A DNA stretch of 8,386 nt from Candidatus Aerophobota bacterium (GCA_030610725.1 JAUWRE010000036.1:1-8386); one strand, 5' to 3'; shown: positions 1 to 6,987, numbered from the stretch's first letter. Notes: generated by a model from the letters alone, not told the origin. Program-made: numbers and translations.

Positions 1-521
1 ACCGGAATAACCATTACTCCTCCTTCCTCTAGCTGGTCTGTTAAAGGTCGAGGTATATCTCTAGCTCCTGCCGTTACCAGGATTCTATCATAAGGAGAAG
101 ACTCTTCCCATCCCAGAGTTCCGTCGCCGAGAAGAATCTTAACATTACTATACCCCAGCTTCTCTAAGAGCTTTCTCGCTCTTTCGGCCAGAGCTCTCAT
201 TCTTTCCACGCTATAGACTTTCCTAGCCAGTTCAGCAAGAATAGCTGTTTGATATCCGGAGCCTGTCCCTATCTCCAATATCTTCTCATCACCTTTTAAT
301 TCTAGGCTCTGAGTCATTAAAGCAACCATATAAGGCTGGGAGATGGTTTGCCCTTCCCCAATAGACAGGGGAAAATCCTGGTAGGCGTTATTACGCACCT
401 CAGAAGGAACAAACTTCTCTCGCTCTACCTTATAGAATGCTGCCAGAACTCGCTGGTCGGTAATTCCCCGAGCAATGAACTGGTCTCTCACCATTCGCTC
501 CCGCAGCTTCTTATAATGCAA
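1..521 (-). CDS. pcm: Protein-L-isoaspartate O-methyltransferase, C-terminus cut by window edge
   Basis: SAM-dependent cytosolic repair enzyme that methylates isoaspartyl residues in damaged proteins so they can return to normal aspartate. About 173 residues are visible; the family usually has about 210-220, so the C-terminal part lies beyond the left edge. Seen: the substrate-side motif [11 protein letters not shown] (residues 57-67), the SAM-binding motif [13 protein letters not shown] (82-93), an acidic residue closing beta-2 (VERM, around 106), GDG (132-134) and [13 protein letters not shown] (145-157), all typical of PCMT. I chose the TTG at 521 because a G-rich ribosome binding site (GAGGGGGGA, about 526-534) lies 4-5 nt upstream. 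An in-frame ATG at 494 ([11 protein letters not shown]) is the alternative and matches where some homologues start. It is the last visible gene of the dnaN-recF-dciA run, 52 bp after dciA with no clear terminator between, so co-transcription is likely. Confidence 0.93.
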   Translation of the reverse strand, partial: MHYKKLRERMVRDQFIARGITDQRVLAAFYKVEREKFVPSEVRNNAYQDFPLSIGEGQTISQPYMVALMTQSLELKGDEKILEIGTGSGYQTAILAELARKVYSVERMRALAERARKLLEKLGYSNVKILLGDGTLGWEESSPYDRILVTAGARDIPRPLTDQLEEGGVMVIP

Positions 522-533
522 CTCTTCCCCCCT

Positions 534-555
534 CTTACCTTATCATAAGAGTAAG
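534..555. other. Small imperfect hairpin in the dciA-pcm gap
   Basis: CTTACCTTA (534-542) faces TAAG-A-GTAAG (546-555) around a TCA loop, giving nine base pairs with one bulged A. Read on the minus strand, the hairpin ends right beside the G-rich ribosome binding site of pcm. No T-run follows on either strand, so it is not a normal intrinsic terminator. It could tune pcm translation or mark an RNA processing site, but the stem is AT-rich and may be chance. Confidence 0.3.
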
Positions 556-573
556 CCCTGTCAATTCCTCCTC

Positions 574-1053
574 TTAGTTTAGAACTTTTTTGAGCTTTTT
601 ATCCTTTATTAGAATTCTTTTTAGAATCTGATGAAGAGCTTCATCCTTTACTCCTTGTAAATTCCTTCCTATCTCATCCAGTTCAATCTTTTCTAATTTC
701 ACTCTTTTTGTGACAAGAGGCTTTCTTATTTTTCCTTTTGTACTCTTCTTGATTTCTCCTAGCCGAAAATAGATATCCTTTATCGGTTTGCCTCCCTCTT
801 TTTTGTTGAACTCCGCTATCATTTTATCTTTAAGATAGGTCAGTTGAACTAGCCAGCCTGAATTATCCACCCTGACAAAAAGTTTACCCTGTTTTATCGA
901 CAAGGGATGAGTATGTCTATCTATTTTTTTGCCTACTACTTCTTTCCACAACCCTAGAACACTCATCTCTTTCATTTTTTTACTTATGCCTCGTCTACTG
1001 AATACTCTTCCCAACACCTCGCCCACAGGAGAAGGAAAGCTATCACGCTTCAT
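574..1053 (-). CDS. dciA: DUF721/DciA-family protein, probable replicative helicase-loading factor
   Basis: A 159-residue member of the DUF721 (DciA) family. DciA proteins interact with the replicative helicase DnaB and are thought to load it in the many bacteria that lack DnaC/DnaI. Seen: the KH-like core at about residues 33-85, with the family pattern LWKEVVGKKIDRHTHPLSI, then GKLFVRVDNSGWLVQLTYLK. The tail beyond residue 100 is rich in Lys and Arg and probably flexible or nucleic-acid binding (inference). The ATG at 1053 overlaps the recF stop in an ATGA junction (1050-1053), so translation is almost certainly coupled to recF. Sitting straight after recF is a common place for this gene in bacteria, which supports the call. 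Function is by family, not tested here. Confidence 0.88.
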   Translation of the reverse strand: MKRDSFPSPVGEVLGRVFSRRGISKKMKEMSVLGLWKEVVGKKIDRHTHPLSIKQGKLFVRVDNSGWLVQLTYLKDKMIAEFNKKEGGKPIKDIYFRLGEIKKSTKGKIRKPLVTKRVKLEKIELDEIGRNLQGVKDEALHQILKRILIKDKKLKKVLN

Positions 1054-2171
1054 ACTTGCCTCCTCACATTGTTCGCTTTTACCTGATAGAAATAAGTCTC
1101 TTCCGATACGTTATTCTTAAATAGGGAGAGATTGGTAGCGGTGAGAAAAACCTGACCCTGACTCTTAATTAAATTTAATAATAATCTTTGCCTTGCTGGG
1201 TCAAGCTCGGGAGCAATATCGTCTAACAGACTTAGAGGATAATCCTCTTCCTTTGACTTAACTAGCTCAAGCTCGGCTAGCCTCAAGGAGAGAGCAGCCA
1301 TTCTCTGCTCTCCTTGAGAGCCGAAAGGACGCAGACTAACTCCATTTCTTAAAATAAGAAAGTCATCTCGATGGGGTCCCACCAGGGTCACCTGTTGCTC
1401 CATTTCCTTTTTTCTCTTTAGCTCTAGCTCTTTGCGAAAAATAGTCTTAATCTCTTCCAGGGTGAGGGAAGAAAAGTCACCTTTTAAAAAGGAAGACTTA
1501 TAGACCAGGCTGGCCCTACACTCCTTACCATTTATCTTTGGATAAATAGTGGTAAAAAAAGAATTCAACTTTCTCAGCCCTTCCAAACGTATCTTGACTA
1601 TTGTTGAGCCCGTATCTATTAACTGCTCATCCCAGCTCTCTAATTGCCCATCGGTTCGTTTGTTCTTTTTGGCAAAAAAAAGAAGATAATTTCTTTGAGA
1701 GAGTATTCTCTGATAGGAAGATTTGAGGTAAGGATAACGAGGGTTAAACAGGGGGAGTTTGGCATCTAGAAAATTTCTTCTCTCTAGCGGAGGACCTTTA
1801 ATTAGCCAAATATCATCGGGGGAAAAAACAACCATCCATAACCACTTGCTGGAATCTCTCAGGTTTACTCGGTGAGAATTTACTTTTCTTATTTTAGAAT
1901 TATTGCGGGAAAGAACAAACTCATAGTCCAGGAATACTTTCCTCTTACACCCTTCTCCTTTCAGATAGAGACCCTTTTCTTCCCACTTAATCAGTTCCTC
2001 ATCACAGTTTGTGCGATAAGATGAACCATGCCCCAAGCAGTAGAGGGCCTCGATTAAATTAGTTTTACCCTGGCCATTGTCACCCCAGAAAATATTCCAA
2101 TGGGGACAAAATTCTAAATTCAGGGTTTCAAAATTACGAAAATTTGATAAAAATAGACTATTTAACCGCAC
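1050..2171 (-). CDS. recF: DNA replication and repair protein RecF
   Basis: SMC-like ABC ATPase that helps load RecA at single-strand gaps together with RecO and RecR and supports recovery of stalled forks. At 373 residues it is of normal length. Seen: N-terminal LFLSNFRNF, Walker A GDNGQGKTN (30-38), FSPDDIWLIKGPPLERRNFLD region (116-136), VGPHRDD (264-270), ABC signature SQGEQR (285-290) and Walker B/D-loop LLDDIAPELD (315-324), where most relatives have Ser in place of Pro. All catalytic elements are intact. The start is the GTG at 2171; the N-terminus then aligns with the family. Only a weak AAGAAA-like ribosome binding site precedes it, and the dnaN stop is 18 nt upstream, so translation probably depends on coupling to dnaN. 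The end overlaps dciA by 4 bp. Confidence 0.97.
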   Translation of the reverse strand: MRLNSLFLSNFRNFETLNLEFCPHWNIFWGDNGQGKTNLIEALYCLGHGSSYRTNCDEELIKWEEKGLYLKGEGCKRKVFLDYEFVLSRNNSKIRKVNSHRVNLRDSSKWLWMVVFSPDDIWLIKGPPLERRNFLDAKLPLFNPRYPYLKSSYQRILSQRNYLLFFAKKNKRTDGQLESWDEQLIDTGSTIVKIRLEGLRKLNSFFTTIYPKINGKECRASLVYKSSFLKGDFSSLTLEEIKTIFRKELELKRKKEMEQQVTLVGPHRDDFLILRNGVSLRPFGSQGEQRMAALSLRLAELELVKSKEEDYPLSLLDDIAPELDPARQRLLLNLIKSQGQVFLTATNLSLFKNNVSEETYFYQVKANNVRRQV

Positions 2172-2189
2172 TTTGATTTCTTGAAATAT

Positions 2190-3320
2190 CTACTCTGCTT
2201 CCTCCTCTTCTTCTTCTTCCATGCCTCGTAATCTCACAGGCATCAGCACACAAATATGGTCTTTATTCTCGCTGGGTCTGATCACCCCGGGACCTTCAGA
2301 ATCTGTTAGCTCTATCCGAACCTCTCCTTTTTCTATATTTTTTAATATATCCAGAAGATAAGCAGAGCTAAAGCCTATTTCTATTTCCTCTCCTCTTTCC
2401 CTTCTTACATCAATTTCCTCATAGGCGTATCCCAACTCAGCAGCCTCAGCGCTAATAAGAAGAGTGTTTTCCTTCAATTGAAATTTGAGAAGACGGGATT
2501 TCTCATCTGCGAGAAGAGAAACTCGCCTGACGCTTCTCAATAAATCATCTCTATCAGCTAATATGGCTATACTGAACTCAGTAGGAATTACTTTTCTATA
2601 ATCAGGAAATTTAGCATCGACCAATTGGGAGATGAGAAGAATATGGTCCATTTCGAAAAATATCTGTCTCTCACTCACCCCTATTTTTACCTCTTTATCT
2701 CCACTTAAAATTCGTGCCAGTTGCTGCAATGCTCTCAAGGGAATTATAGCTTCCCCAGAGGAGAGAGAGGAAGAAGCTAAAGAAAGGTGAACAAAAGATA
2801 GACGTCTTCCATCAGTAGCCACCAATTTCGCATCCTTTTCTTCAACCTCAAGATAAGCCCCATTTAAGTTTTGATGCGTCTCATCCCGTGAAGCAGCGAA
2901 AACTGTCCGTTGAATCATTTGCCTGAGTTCTTCCTGAGAAAGAGAAAAGAACTTTTCCACCATTATTTGAGGAACTTCCGGAAAATCTTCGGGAGAAAGA
3001 CCCAGGAGTTGAAACATTGCTTTCTTACACCTGATAGTAGCTTTACTCTTTTCTATCTCGAGTACTACCGGAGCAGAGGGAAGTTCTCTCAAGATATAGA
3101 AAAGCTTATCTCCGGGAAGACATATCTCACCCTCCCCCTCAACCTGAGCAGGGAAAGAAGACCGGATAGTAGTTTCCAAATTAGTAGTTGTTAAAGTTAT
3201 CTTTTCTGGCCCGGCTTCTAATAATACATAAGAAAGAACAGGTAGAGCAGTGCTGGTCAAAGCATTCTGTACTACCTGGATGCTCTCCAGGAAGTCCTCT
3301 TTTTTACAATTTATCTTCAT
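2190..3320 (-). CDS. dnaN: DNA polymerase III beta subunit (sliding clamp)
   Basis: Ring-forming processivity clamp that tethers DNA polymerase III and other clamp-binding proteins to DNA. It has 376 residues, within the usual 360-380. Seen: N-terminal MKINCKKEDFLESIQVVQNA, then LPVLSYVLLEA, the ATDGRRLSFVHL segment (the family usually has H where this has the first R), and the conserved C-terminal VLMPVRL. After that motif, where many clamps stop, there are 12 more residues (RGMEEEEEEEAE) that are strongly acidic. The ATG at 3320 has a good ribosome binding site (GGGAG, 6 nt upstream). First gene of the dnaN-recF-dciA-pcm run, transcribed from its own promoter at 3360-3388. No dnaA is adjacent: the upstream neighbour is the divergent thiE operon. 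Confidence 0.98.
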   Translation of the reverse strand: MKINCKKEDFLESIQVVQNALTSTALPVLSYVLLEAGPEKITLTTTNLETTIRSSFPAQVEGEGEICLPGDKLFYILRELPSAPVVLEIEKSKATIRCKKAMFQLLGLSPEDFPEVPQIMVEKFFSLSQEELRQMIQRTVFAASRDETHQNLNGAYLEVEEKDAKLVATDGRRLSFVHLSLASSSLSSGEAIIPLRALQQLARILSGDKEVKIGVSERQIFFEMDHILLISQLVDAKFPDYRKVIPTEFSIAILADRDDLLRSVRRVSLLADEKSRLLKFQLKENTLLISAEAAELGYAYEEIDVRRERGEEIEIGFSSAYLLDILKNIEKGEVRIELTDSEGPGVIRPSENKDHICVLMPVRLRGMEEEEEEEAE

Positions 3321-3359
3321 AGCTTTCTCCCTTCTACTTTCTTAAATTCAATCAATTAC

Positions 3360-3388
3360 ATCTTAGCTCAAATTAGTTCTTCTGTCAA
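3360..3388 (-). promoter_or_regulatory. Sigma70-type promoter for dnaN operon
   Basis: On the minus strand TTGACA (3383-3388) is a perfect -35 box, followed by a 17-nt spacer and TAAGAT (3360-3365) as the -10 box, matching 4 of 6 consensus positions. Transcription would start near 3353 and give a leader of about 33 nt before the dnaN ATG. Predicted from sequence only. Confidence 0.7.
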
Positions 3389-3414
3389 AATACCTCAGGA
3401 CAATTTCTTCCGTC

Positions 3415-3583
3415 ACTGTATATCGTTGCTAGTTGCTCGTTGCTAGTTGCTCGTAAGAAAAGACCTTAAAATCCACAAAGCGATGCTATTGAGACAATAC
3501 GATTTACGTACTTCTTTCTCCTTCCCTCGCAAAGAGGGAGCACGAGCAACTAGCAACGAGCAACGAGCAACGGATTTTACAGT
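3415..3583. repeat. Long inverted repeat built from tandem heptamers (MITE- or cruciform-like)
   Basis: Two 30-bp arms, 3424-3453 and 3543-3572, are inverted copies with 29 of 30 bases matching, separated by 89 bp. Each arm is four tandem heptamers: GTTGCTA/GTTGCTC on the left (3425-3452) and the complementary TAGCAAC/GAGCAAC on the right (3544-3571). Outside the arms ACTGTA (3415-3420) pairs with TACAGT (3578-3583), lengthening the stem with a small asymmetric internal loop. The spacer contains two smaller stems: TATTG/CAATA (3487-3499) and TCCCTC-GCAAA-GAGGGA (about 3523-3539). No ORF or direct target duplication is evident. The element lies between the divergent dnaN and thiE promoters, its right end touching the thiE -35 box. 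Confidence 0.88.
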
Positions 3584-3615
3584 TTGACTTATCACCTGCA
3601 AGATATTATGATAAG
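3584..3615 (+). promoter_or_regulatory. Sigma70-type promoter of thiE-tsaE-tsaB-rimI with overlapping dyad
   Basis: TTGACT (3584-3589), a 17-nt spacer and TATGAT (3607-3612) make a near-consensus promoter; transcription would start near 3619, about 42 nt before the thiE ATG. A perfect 7-bp inverted repeat, CTTATCA (3588-3594) and TGATAAG (3609-3615), overlaps both boxes with centres 21 bp apart, about two helical turns. That arrangement suits a repressor operator, but no regulator can be named. No TPP-riboswitch (THI box) sequence is present in the leader. Confidence 0.7.
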
Positions 3616-3660
3616 CAAAGGGATGGGGCTACTATATTCAAAAAAGCAAAGAGGTTTATT

Positions 3661-4716
3661 ATGGATTCCCGCCGAACTATCTACCGAATAATAGATGCCA
3701 ATCTTAATCGTGCCAGTGAGGGACTAAGAGTTATAGAAGATGCGGTAAGATTTGTCCTGGACGACCGCTCCTTTACTGAGGAGCTTAAGGAGCTACGCCA
3801 TTCCCTGGCAAAAATAGTAGAAGAGACTCCTGTTTTTAGCCGGGAAGAACTGATAAGTTCTCGTAATTCTCAAAAAGATGTAGGAGCGCAACTCGCCGAA
3901 GAAAAAAGAGAAGAAATCAAAGAGATGATTAGAGCTAACTTCAAAAGAGTTGAAGAGGCAGAAAGAAGTCTAGAGGAGTTTGGCAAATTGCTTTCTCCCC
4001 TTATGGGAGAGCGATTCAGGAAAATTCGTTTTCAAACTTACTGCCTGGAAAAAAAGATAGAAATGAGACTATACAAAAAACATAACTTTAGCCTTTATGT
4101 AATCACCAGCTCTGACTTGATAGAGAAAGAAAGCTTTAAGATGAAAGTAAAAGAGACAATAGCCAACGGAGCTACCGTAATCCAACTGAGAGAGAAAAAC
4201 CTACCCCTAAGAGCCTTTTTGAAAATAGCTCTTTTAATGAGAAAAATAGTCGAGCCCCCTGTTCTCTTTATAATTAACGACAGGGTTGATATAGCCATAG
4301 CCTGCCAGGCAGATGGAGCACATATAGGACAGGAAGATATGCCTTTAGGGATGGCTCGACAGATTTTGGGAGAGCACAAAATTATTGGCGTGTCTACTCA
4401 CTCTGTAAAACAAGCTCAAGAGGCCGAAAAAGAAGGAGCTGATTACATAGCCATAGGCCCTATCTTTTCTACCTCGAGCAAGCCAAAGGCTGGTCCACCT
4501 AAAGGCACACAGATAATCTCTCAAGTCAAAGAGTTCATAAAAATTCCTCTAGTAGCAATAGGAGGAATAAATCTGGATAACATAGATAAGACCCTAGAGG
4601 CAGGAGCTGATGGAATAGCAGTAATAAATGCTGTATTTCAAGAAGCAGACGTAGGTCTAGCTACAAGAATGCTCTCGAAAAAAATACGAGATACTAACCA
4701 GAAATGTTGTCTATAG
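3661..4716 (+). CDS. thiE: Thiamine-phosphate synthase with N-terminal ThiD2 domain
   Basis: A 351-residue fusion protein of cytosolic thiamine synthesis. Residues 1-130 form a ThiD2-type domain, recognised by DANLNRASEGLRVIEDAVRF (12-31), LRHSLAKI (45-52), SRNSQKDVGAQL (67-78) and NFKRVEEAERSLEEFGK (93-109); this domain is found fused to ThiE in cyanobacteria and several other phyla and is linked to HMP-phosphate handling. Residues 144-345 are the ThiE TIM barrel, which joins HMP-PP with thiazole phosphate to give thiamine phosphate: QLREK (175-179), IINDRVDIA (204-212), DGAHIGQEDMP (218-228), GVSTHS (243-248), IGPIFST (265-271) and VAIGGI (298-303). The ATG at 3661 has AGAGG six nt upstream. 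It heads a four-gene operon and overlaps tsaE by 13 bp. No other thiamine gene is in the window. The ThiD2 activity here is inferred from family. Confidence 0.95.
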   Translation: MDSRRTIYRIIDANLNRASEGLRVIEDAVRFVLDDRSFTEELKELRHSLAKIVEETPVFSREELISSRNSQKDVGAQLAEEKREEIKEMIRANFKRVEEAERSLEEFGKLLSPLMGERFRKIRFQTYCLEKKIEMRLYKKHNFSLYVITSSDLIEKESFKMKVKETIANGATVIQLREKNLPLRAFLKIALLMRKIVEPPVLFIINDRVDIAIACQADGAHIGQEDMPLGMARQILGEHKIIGVSTHSVKQAQEAEKEGADYIAIGPIFSTSSKPKAGPPKGTQIISQVKEFIKIPLVAIGGINLDNIDKTLEAGADGIAVINAVFQEADVGLATRMLSKKIRDTNQKCCL

Positions 4717-5177
4717 TAACCCAAAATCCTGAAGCAACTAAACAAGTGGGCAAGAATCTTGGGCAAAATCTCTTTCCAGGGTCAATTGTAGCTCTCACAG
4801 GAGAGTTAGGCAGTGGAAAGACTACCCTGGTGCAGGGAATAGGCGAAGGCCTGAGGATTAAGAGTTTGATCAAAAGCCCCTCCTTCGTTATCATCAATGA
4901 ATATGACGGTCCTCTCCCTCTATATCATTTTGACCTTTATCGTTTAAATAATGCGGAGGAAATCCTCTCCCTGGGTTATGAGGAGTACTTCTATGAAAAG
5001 AGGGGGGTTGTGGTTATCGAATGGGCAAAGAAGATAAAGGACTTCTTACCTAAAGAATACTTGGAGATTAATCTTAAAATAGTAAACCTATCTAAAAGGA
5101 AAATAAGCGGGCAGGCTTATGGAGCTTCTTATAGAGAAGTGATGAAGGAAATGGAGAAACTGTTTTGTTCCTGTTAG
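4704..5177 (+). CDS. tsaE: tRNA t6A37 biosynthesis ATPase TsaE
   Basis: A 157-residue P-loop ATPase that works with TsaB and TsaD to transfer the threonylcarbamoyl group to A37 of ANN-decoding tRNAs. Seen: Walker A GELGSGKTT (33-41), the switch-like SPSFVIINEY (58-67), the family hallmark LYHFDLYRL (73-81) with the metal-side Asp, and VVVIEWAKKI (102-111). The length is typical. The ATG at 4704 lies inside the end of thiE (13-bp overlap) with only a weak purine-rich site upstream, so translation is probably coupled to thiE. The last 13 bp in turn overlap tsaB. The adjacent tsaB and rimI support the assignment; tsaD and tsaC are not in this window. Confidence 0.96.
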   Translation: MLSIVTQNPEATKQVGKNLGQNLFPGSIVALTGELGSGKTTLVQGIGEGLRIKSLIKSPSFVIINEYDGPLPLYHFDLYRLNNAEEILSLGYEEYFYEKRGVVVIEWAKKIKDFLPKEYLEINLKIVNLSKRKISGQAYGASYREVMKEMEKLFCSC

Positions 5178-5848
5178 GAATAGATACTTCAGTAAAAAGG
5201 GGGATTGTATGTTTGGGAGAAAAAGAAGATATTATAATTCAAAAAATACTTTCTCCTCATTCTTCCTCTCAGCGATTGCTGCCCTCTTTAGATATCCTGC
5301 TCAAAGAAAGAGGAAAAAAAATTCGGGATTTAGAAGGTATCGTGGTTATCCTGGGCCCGGGTTCCTTTACGGGCTTGCGAATTGGCTTGAGCTTGGCAAA
5401 ATCTCTAGCCTTTACTCTGAAAATCCCTCTGGTAGGAATTCCTTCTTTCGATGTCTGGATAGCATCTTTCCCCGGGCAGGGTATAATTTGTCCTCTTCTT
5501 CAAGCCTACGGAGGTAAATTTTACACAGCATTCTACAAAAAAGATGAAAGGAAGGTTTACAGAAAAAGTAAATACTTATTTTCCGCCTGGAAAGAAATTG
5601 AAGAAAAAATCAGAAAAAGATTTCCTGGACAAAAGATAACCTTCCTTATCCCTGAGGAGTACAAGAATCTAGTTAATAAGATAAAATTAACAGATAATTA
5701 TTCTTTTTTCTTCCTGGAGGAGACTGCACACCTCAAAACTCTACTTAAGACAGGAGCGAAAAATGTAGAAAGTGGGAAAATAGATGATACCTTCGCTCTA
5801 GCTCCACTCTATATATCTTCTCCAGTAATAAAAAAGAGGGGTGAATAA
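5165..5848 (+). CDS. tsaB: tRNA t6A37 threonylcarbamoyltransferase partner TsaB
   Basis: A 227-residue ASKHA-fold protein that dimerises with TsaD and is needed for t6A formation on tRNA; it is itself non-catalytic. Seen: N-terminal LLGIDTSV (3-10), HSSSQRLLPSLDILL (32-46), the signature GPGSFTGLRIG (64-74) and the C-terminal ALAPLYI (211-217). The start is a TTG at 5165, since no in-frame ATG or GTG lies ahead of the conserved N-terminus; TGGAG at 5152-5156 gives a binding site 8 nt upstream. It begins inside tsaE (13-bp overlap) and ends 1 bp before the preferred rimI start. The middle of the protein, about residues 120-200, is Lys-rich and poorly conserved, as is usual for TsaB. Confidence 0.95.
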   Translation: MFLLGIDTSVKRGIVCLGEKEDIIIQKILSPHSSSQRLLPSLDILLKERGKKIRDLEGIVVILGPGSFTGLRIGLSLAKSLAFTLKIPLVGIPSFDVWIASFPGQGIICPLLQAYGGKFYTAFYKKDERKVYRKSKYLFSAWKEIEEKIRKRFPGQKITFLIPEEYKNLVNKIKLTDNYSFFFLEETAHLKTLLKTGAKNVESGKIDDTFALAPLYISSPVIKKRGE

Positions 5849-5849
5849 C

Positions 5850-6326
5850 TTGCAGGGGGAGATAAAGATTCGTCGAATGAGAAAAGAAGATATTCTAAGA
5901 GCTAGCCACATAGAGAGGCTCTCTTTCCCTAATCCCTGGTCTTCCAATATATTTTCTGTGGAGCTAGAAAAAGAGGACTTTGCCTTCTACTATGTTATGG
6001 AATACCGGCATTCTCTGGTGGCCCATGGAGGATATTGGAAAATAAGAAATGAAGCTCACCTGATTACCTTCGCTGTCCATCCATCCTTCAGGAGAAAAGG
6101 CTTAGGTAGTCGACTTTTGCAATACCTTCTCAAGGAAATGGAGAAACAAAATCTGGATAAAGTTACTCTGGAAGTTCGCTCTTCAAACTCGACTGCACAA
6201 AAGTTTTATCAGGAATCTGGCTTTAAAAGGATAGCTATTCGTCCTCAATATTATATAGACACTAATGAAGACGCTATTGTTTATTGGAAAATCCTACATC
6301 CACCTCTCCATTATAAGCCTGCTTAG
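5850..6326 (+). CDS. rimI: Ribosomal-protein-alanine N-acetyltransferase RimI
   Basis: GNAT-family enzyme that acetylates the N-terminal alanine of ribosomal protein S18 using acetyl-CoA. It has 158 residues. Seen: the acetyl-CoA loop VHPSFRRKGLGSRLL (76-90) with the R-x-x-G-x-G pattern, LEVRSSNSTAQKFYQESGF (107-125) and RPQYYIDTNEDAIVYW (131-146), all RimI hallmarks. I prefer the TTG at 5850: AGAGGGG at 5835-5841 lies 8 nt before it and the tsaB stop ends one base earlier. A GTG at 5841 in the same frame would add three residues, but the ribosome binding site would then touch the start codon. Placement right behind tsaB is common in bacteria. The last 53 bp overlap the convergent bioY gene. 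Confidence 0.95.
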   Translation: MQGEIKIRRMRKEDILRASHIERLSFPNPWSSNIFSVELEKEDFAFYYVMEYRHSLVAHGGYWKIRNEAHLITFAVHPSFRRKGLGSRLLQYLLKEMEKQNLDKVTLEVRSSNSTAQKFYQESGFKRIAIRPQYYIDTNEDAIVYWKILHPPLHYKPA

Positions 6327-6915
6327 GAGTAATACCTTTTGCCAATGCTGCCGCTGCCAGAACCTTAGCTACATCACCCACTATAAATGGCAGTGTACCC
6401 ATGCTCAATAATTCATAGATATTCCTTACGCCAGTAACTACGCTCAACTGAAGAAGTCCGGGCAGGTGAATGAGAACAAAGTTGGCAAAAAACATCAGAA
6501 CAAAAATTGCAAAAAAACCTCTAGCCCTGACAAATCTATCTATAAAATAACCGATAAACAAGGCTGCTAGAATAAAGCCAATTATGTATCCCCCGGTAGG
6601 CCCTGAGATATAAGCTATACCACTTCCTCCTCCGCTGAACCAGGGAACACCGGCAATGCCCGCCCCAATATAGAAGACCTGACTCAAACCACCGTACCAT
6701 CCGCCAAGTAATACTCCGCTGAGTAATACGGCAAATGTTTGAGCCGAAATAGGCACCGGCGTCCAGGGAAGGGGAATTCTAACCTGAGCTGCTATTCCTG
6801 TGAAACATGCCATAGCAAAGGCAAGAATAATCTTATGGATAAGACTTGCCTCACATCGCCATTTAAATAGGTTGTACCTTACATCCTTGTACTTGTCCAG
6901 CACCGTCACTGACAT
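6274..6915 (-). CDS. bioY: Biotin ECF transporter S component BioY
   Basis: Integral membrane protein that binds biotin; it imports it with the shared ECF module (EcfA, EcfA', EcfT), none of which is encoded here, so either the module is elsewhere or BioY acts alone. It has 213 residues with about six hydrophobic segments (roughly 25-45, 57-72, 73-95, 106-127, 132-155, 170-194). Seen: QVRIPLPWTPVPISAQTFAV (44-63), GGSGIAYISGPTGGYIIGF (96-114) and the conserved LPFIVGDVAK (175-184), whose Asp and Lys are typical of BioY. The N-terminal 20 residues before the first segment are longer than in many relatives. The ATG at 6915 has AAGGGGA about nine nt upstream. The 3' end runs into rimI from the opposite strand (53-bp overlap). 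A weak BirA-like site is discussed in the findings. Confidence 0.95.
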   Translation of the reverse strand: MSVTVLDKYKDVRYNLFKWRCEASLIHKIILAFAMACFTGIAAQVRIPLPWTPVPISAQTFAVLLSGVLLGGWYGGLSQVFYIGAGIAGVPWFSGGGSGIAYISGPTGGYIIGFILAALFIGYFIDRFVRARGFFAIFVLMFFANFVLIHLPGLLQLSVVTGVRNIYELLSMGTLPFIVGDVAKVLAAAALAKGITPKQAYNGEVDVGFSNKQ

Positions 6916-6933
6916 ATCGTTCTATCCCCTTTA

Positions 6934-6961
6934 GTTCATAGTTCATTGTTCGTTGTTCATT
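6934..6961. repeat. Four tandem heptamers, GTTCATA type
   Basis: The units are GTTCATA (6934), GTTCATT (6941), GTTCGTT (6948) and GTTCATT (6955), with no gaps. They share the GTTnnTn pattern with the GTTGCTA heptamers near dnaN. The array begins 3 nt behind the bioY ribosome binding site, so it would lie in the bioY leader RNA. Confidence 0.8.
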
Positions 6962-6987
6962 GACCTGCTAACCCGTTAGCTAACTTG

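Noticed and set aside
348..548. Forward-strand ORF of 66 codons
   Set aside because: It lies opposite the clear pcm reading frame and shows no family motif.
3425..3571. CRISPR-like array
   Set aside because: The repeats are 7 bp, directly tandem with no spacers, and no cas genes are near.
3321..3660. Replication origin next to dnaN
   Set aside because: Only one weak DnaA-box-like 9-mer is present (AAATCCACA at 3469-3477, 7 of 9), with no cluster and no clear AT-rich unwinding region.
3619..3660. TPP riboswitch ahead of thiE
   Set aside because: The leader after the predicted start is only about 42 nt and has no CTGAGA or other THI-box core.
5841..5849. GTG start for rimI
   Set aside because: The ribosome binding site would touch the start codon; the TTG at 5850 has proper 8-nt spacing and follows the tsaB stop.
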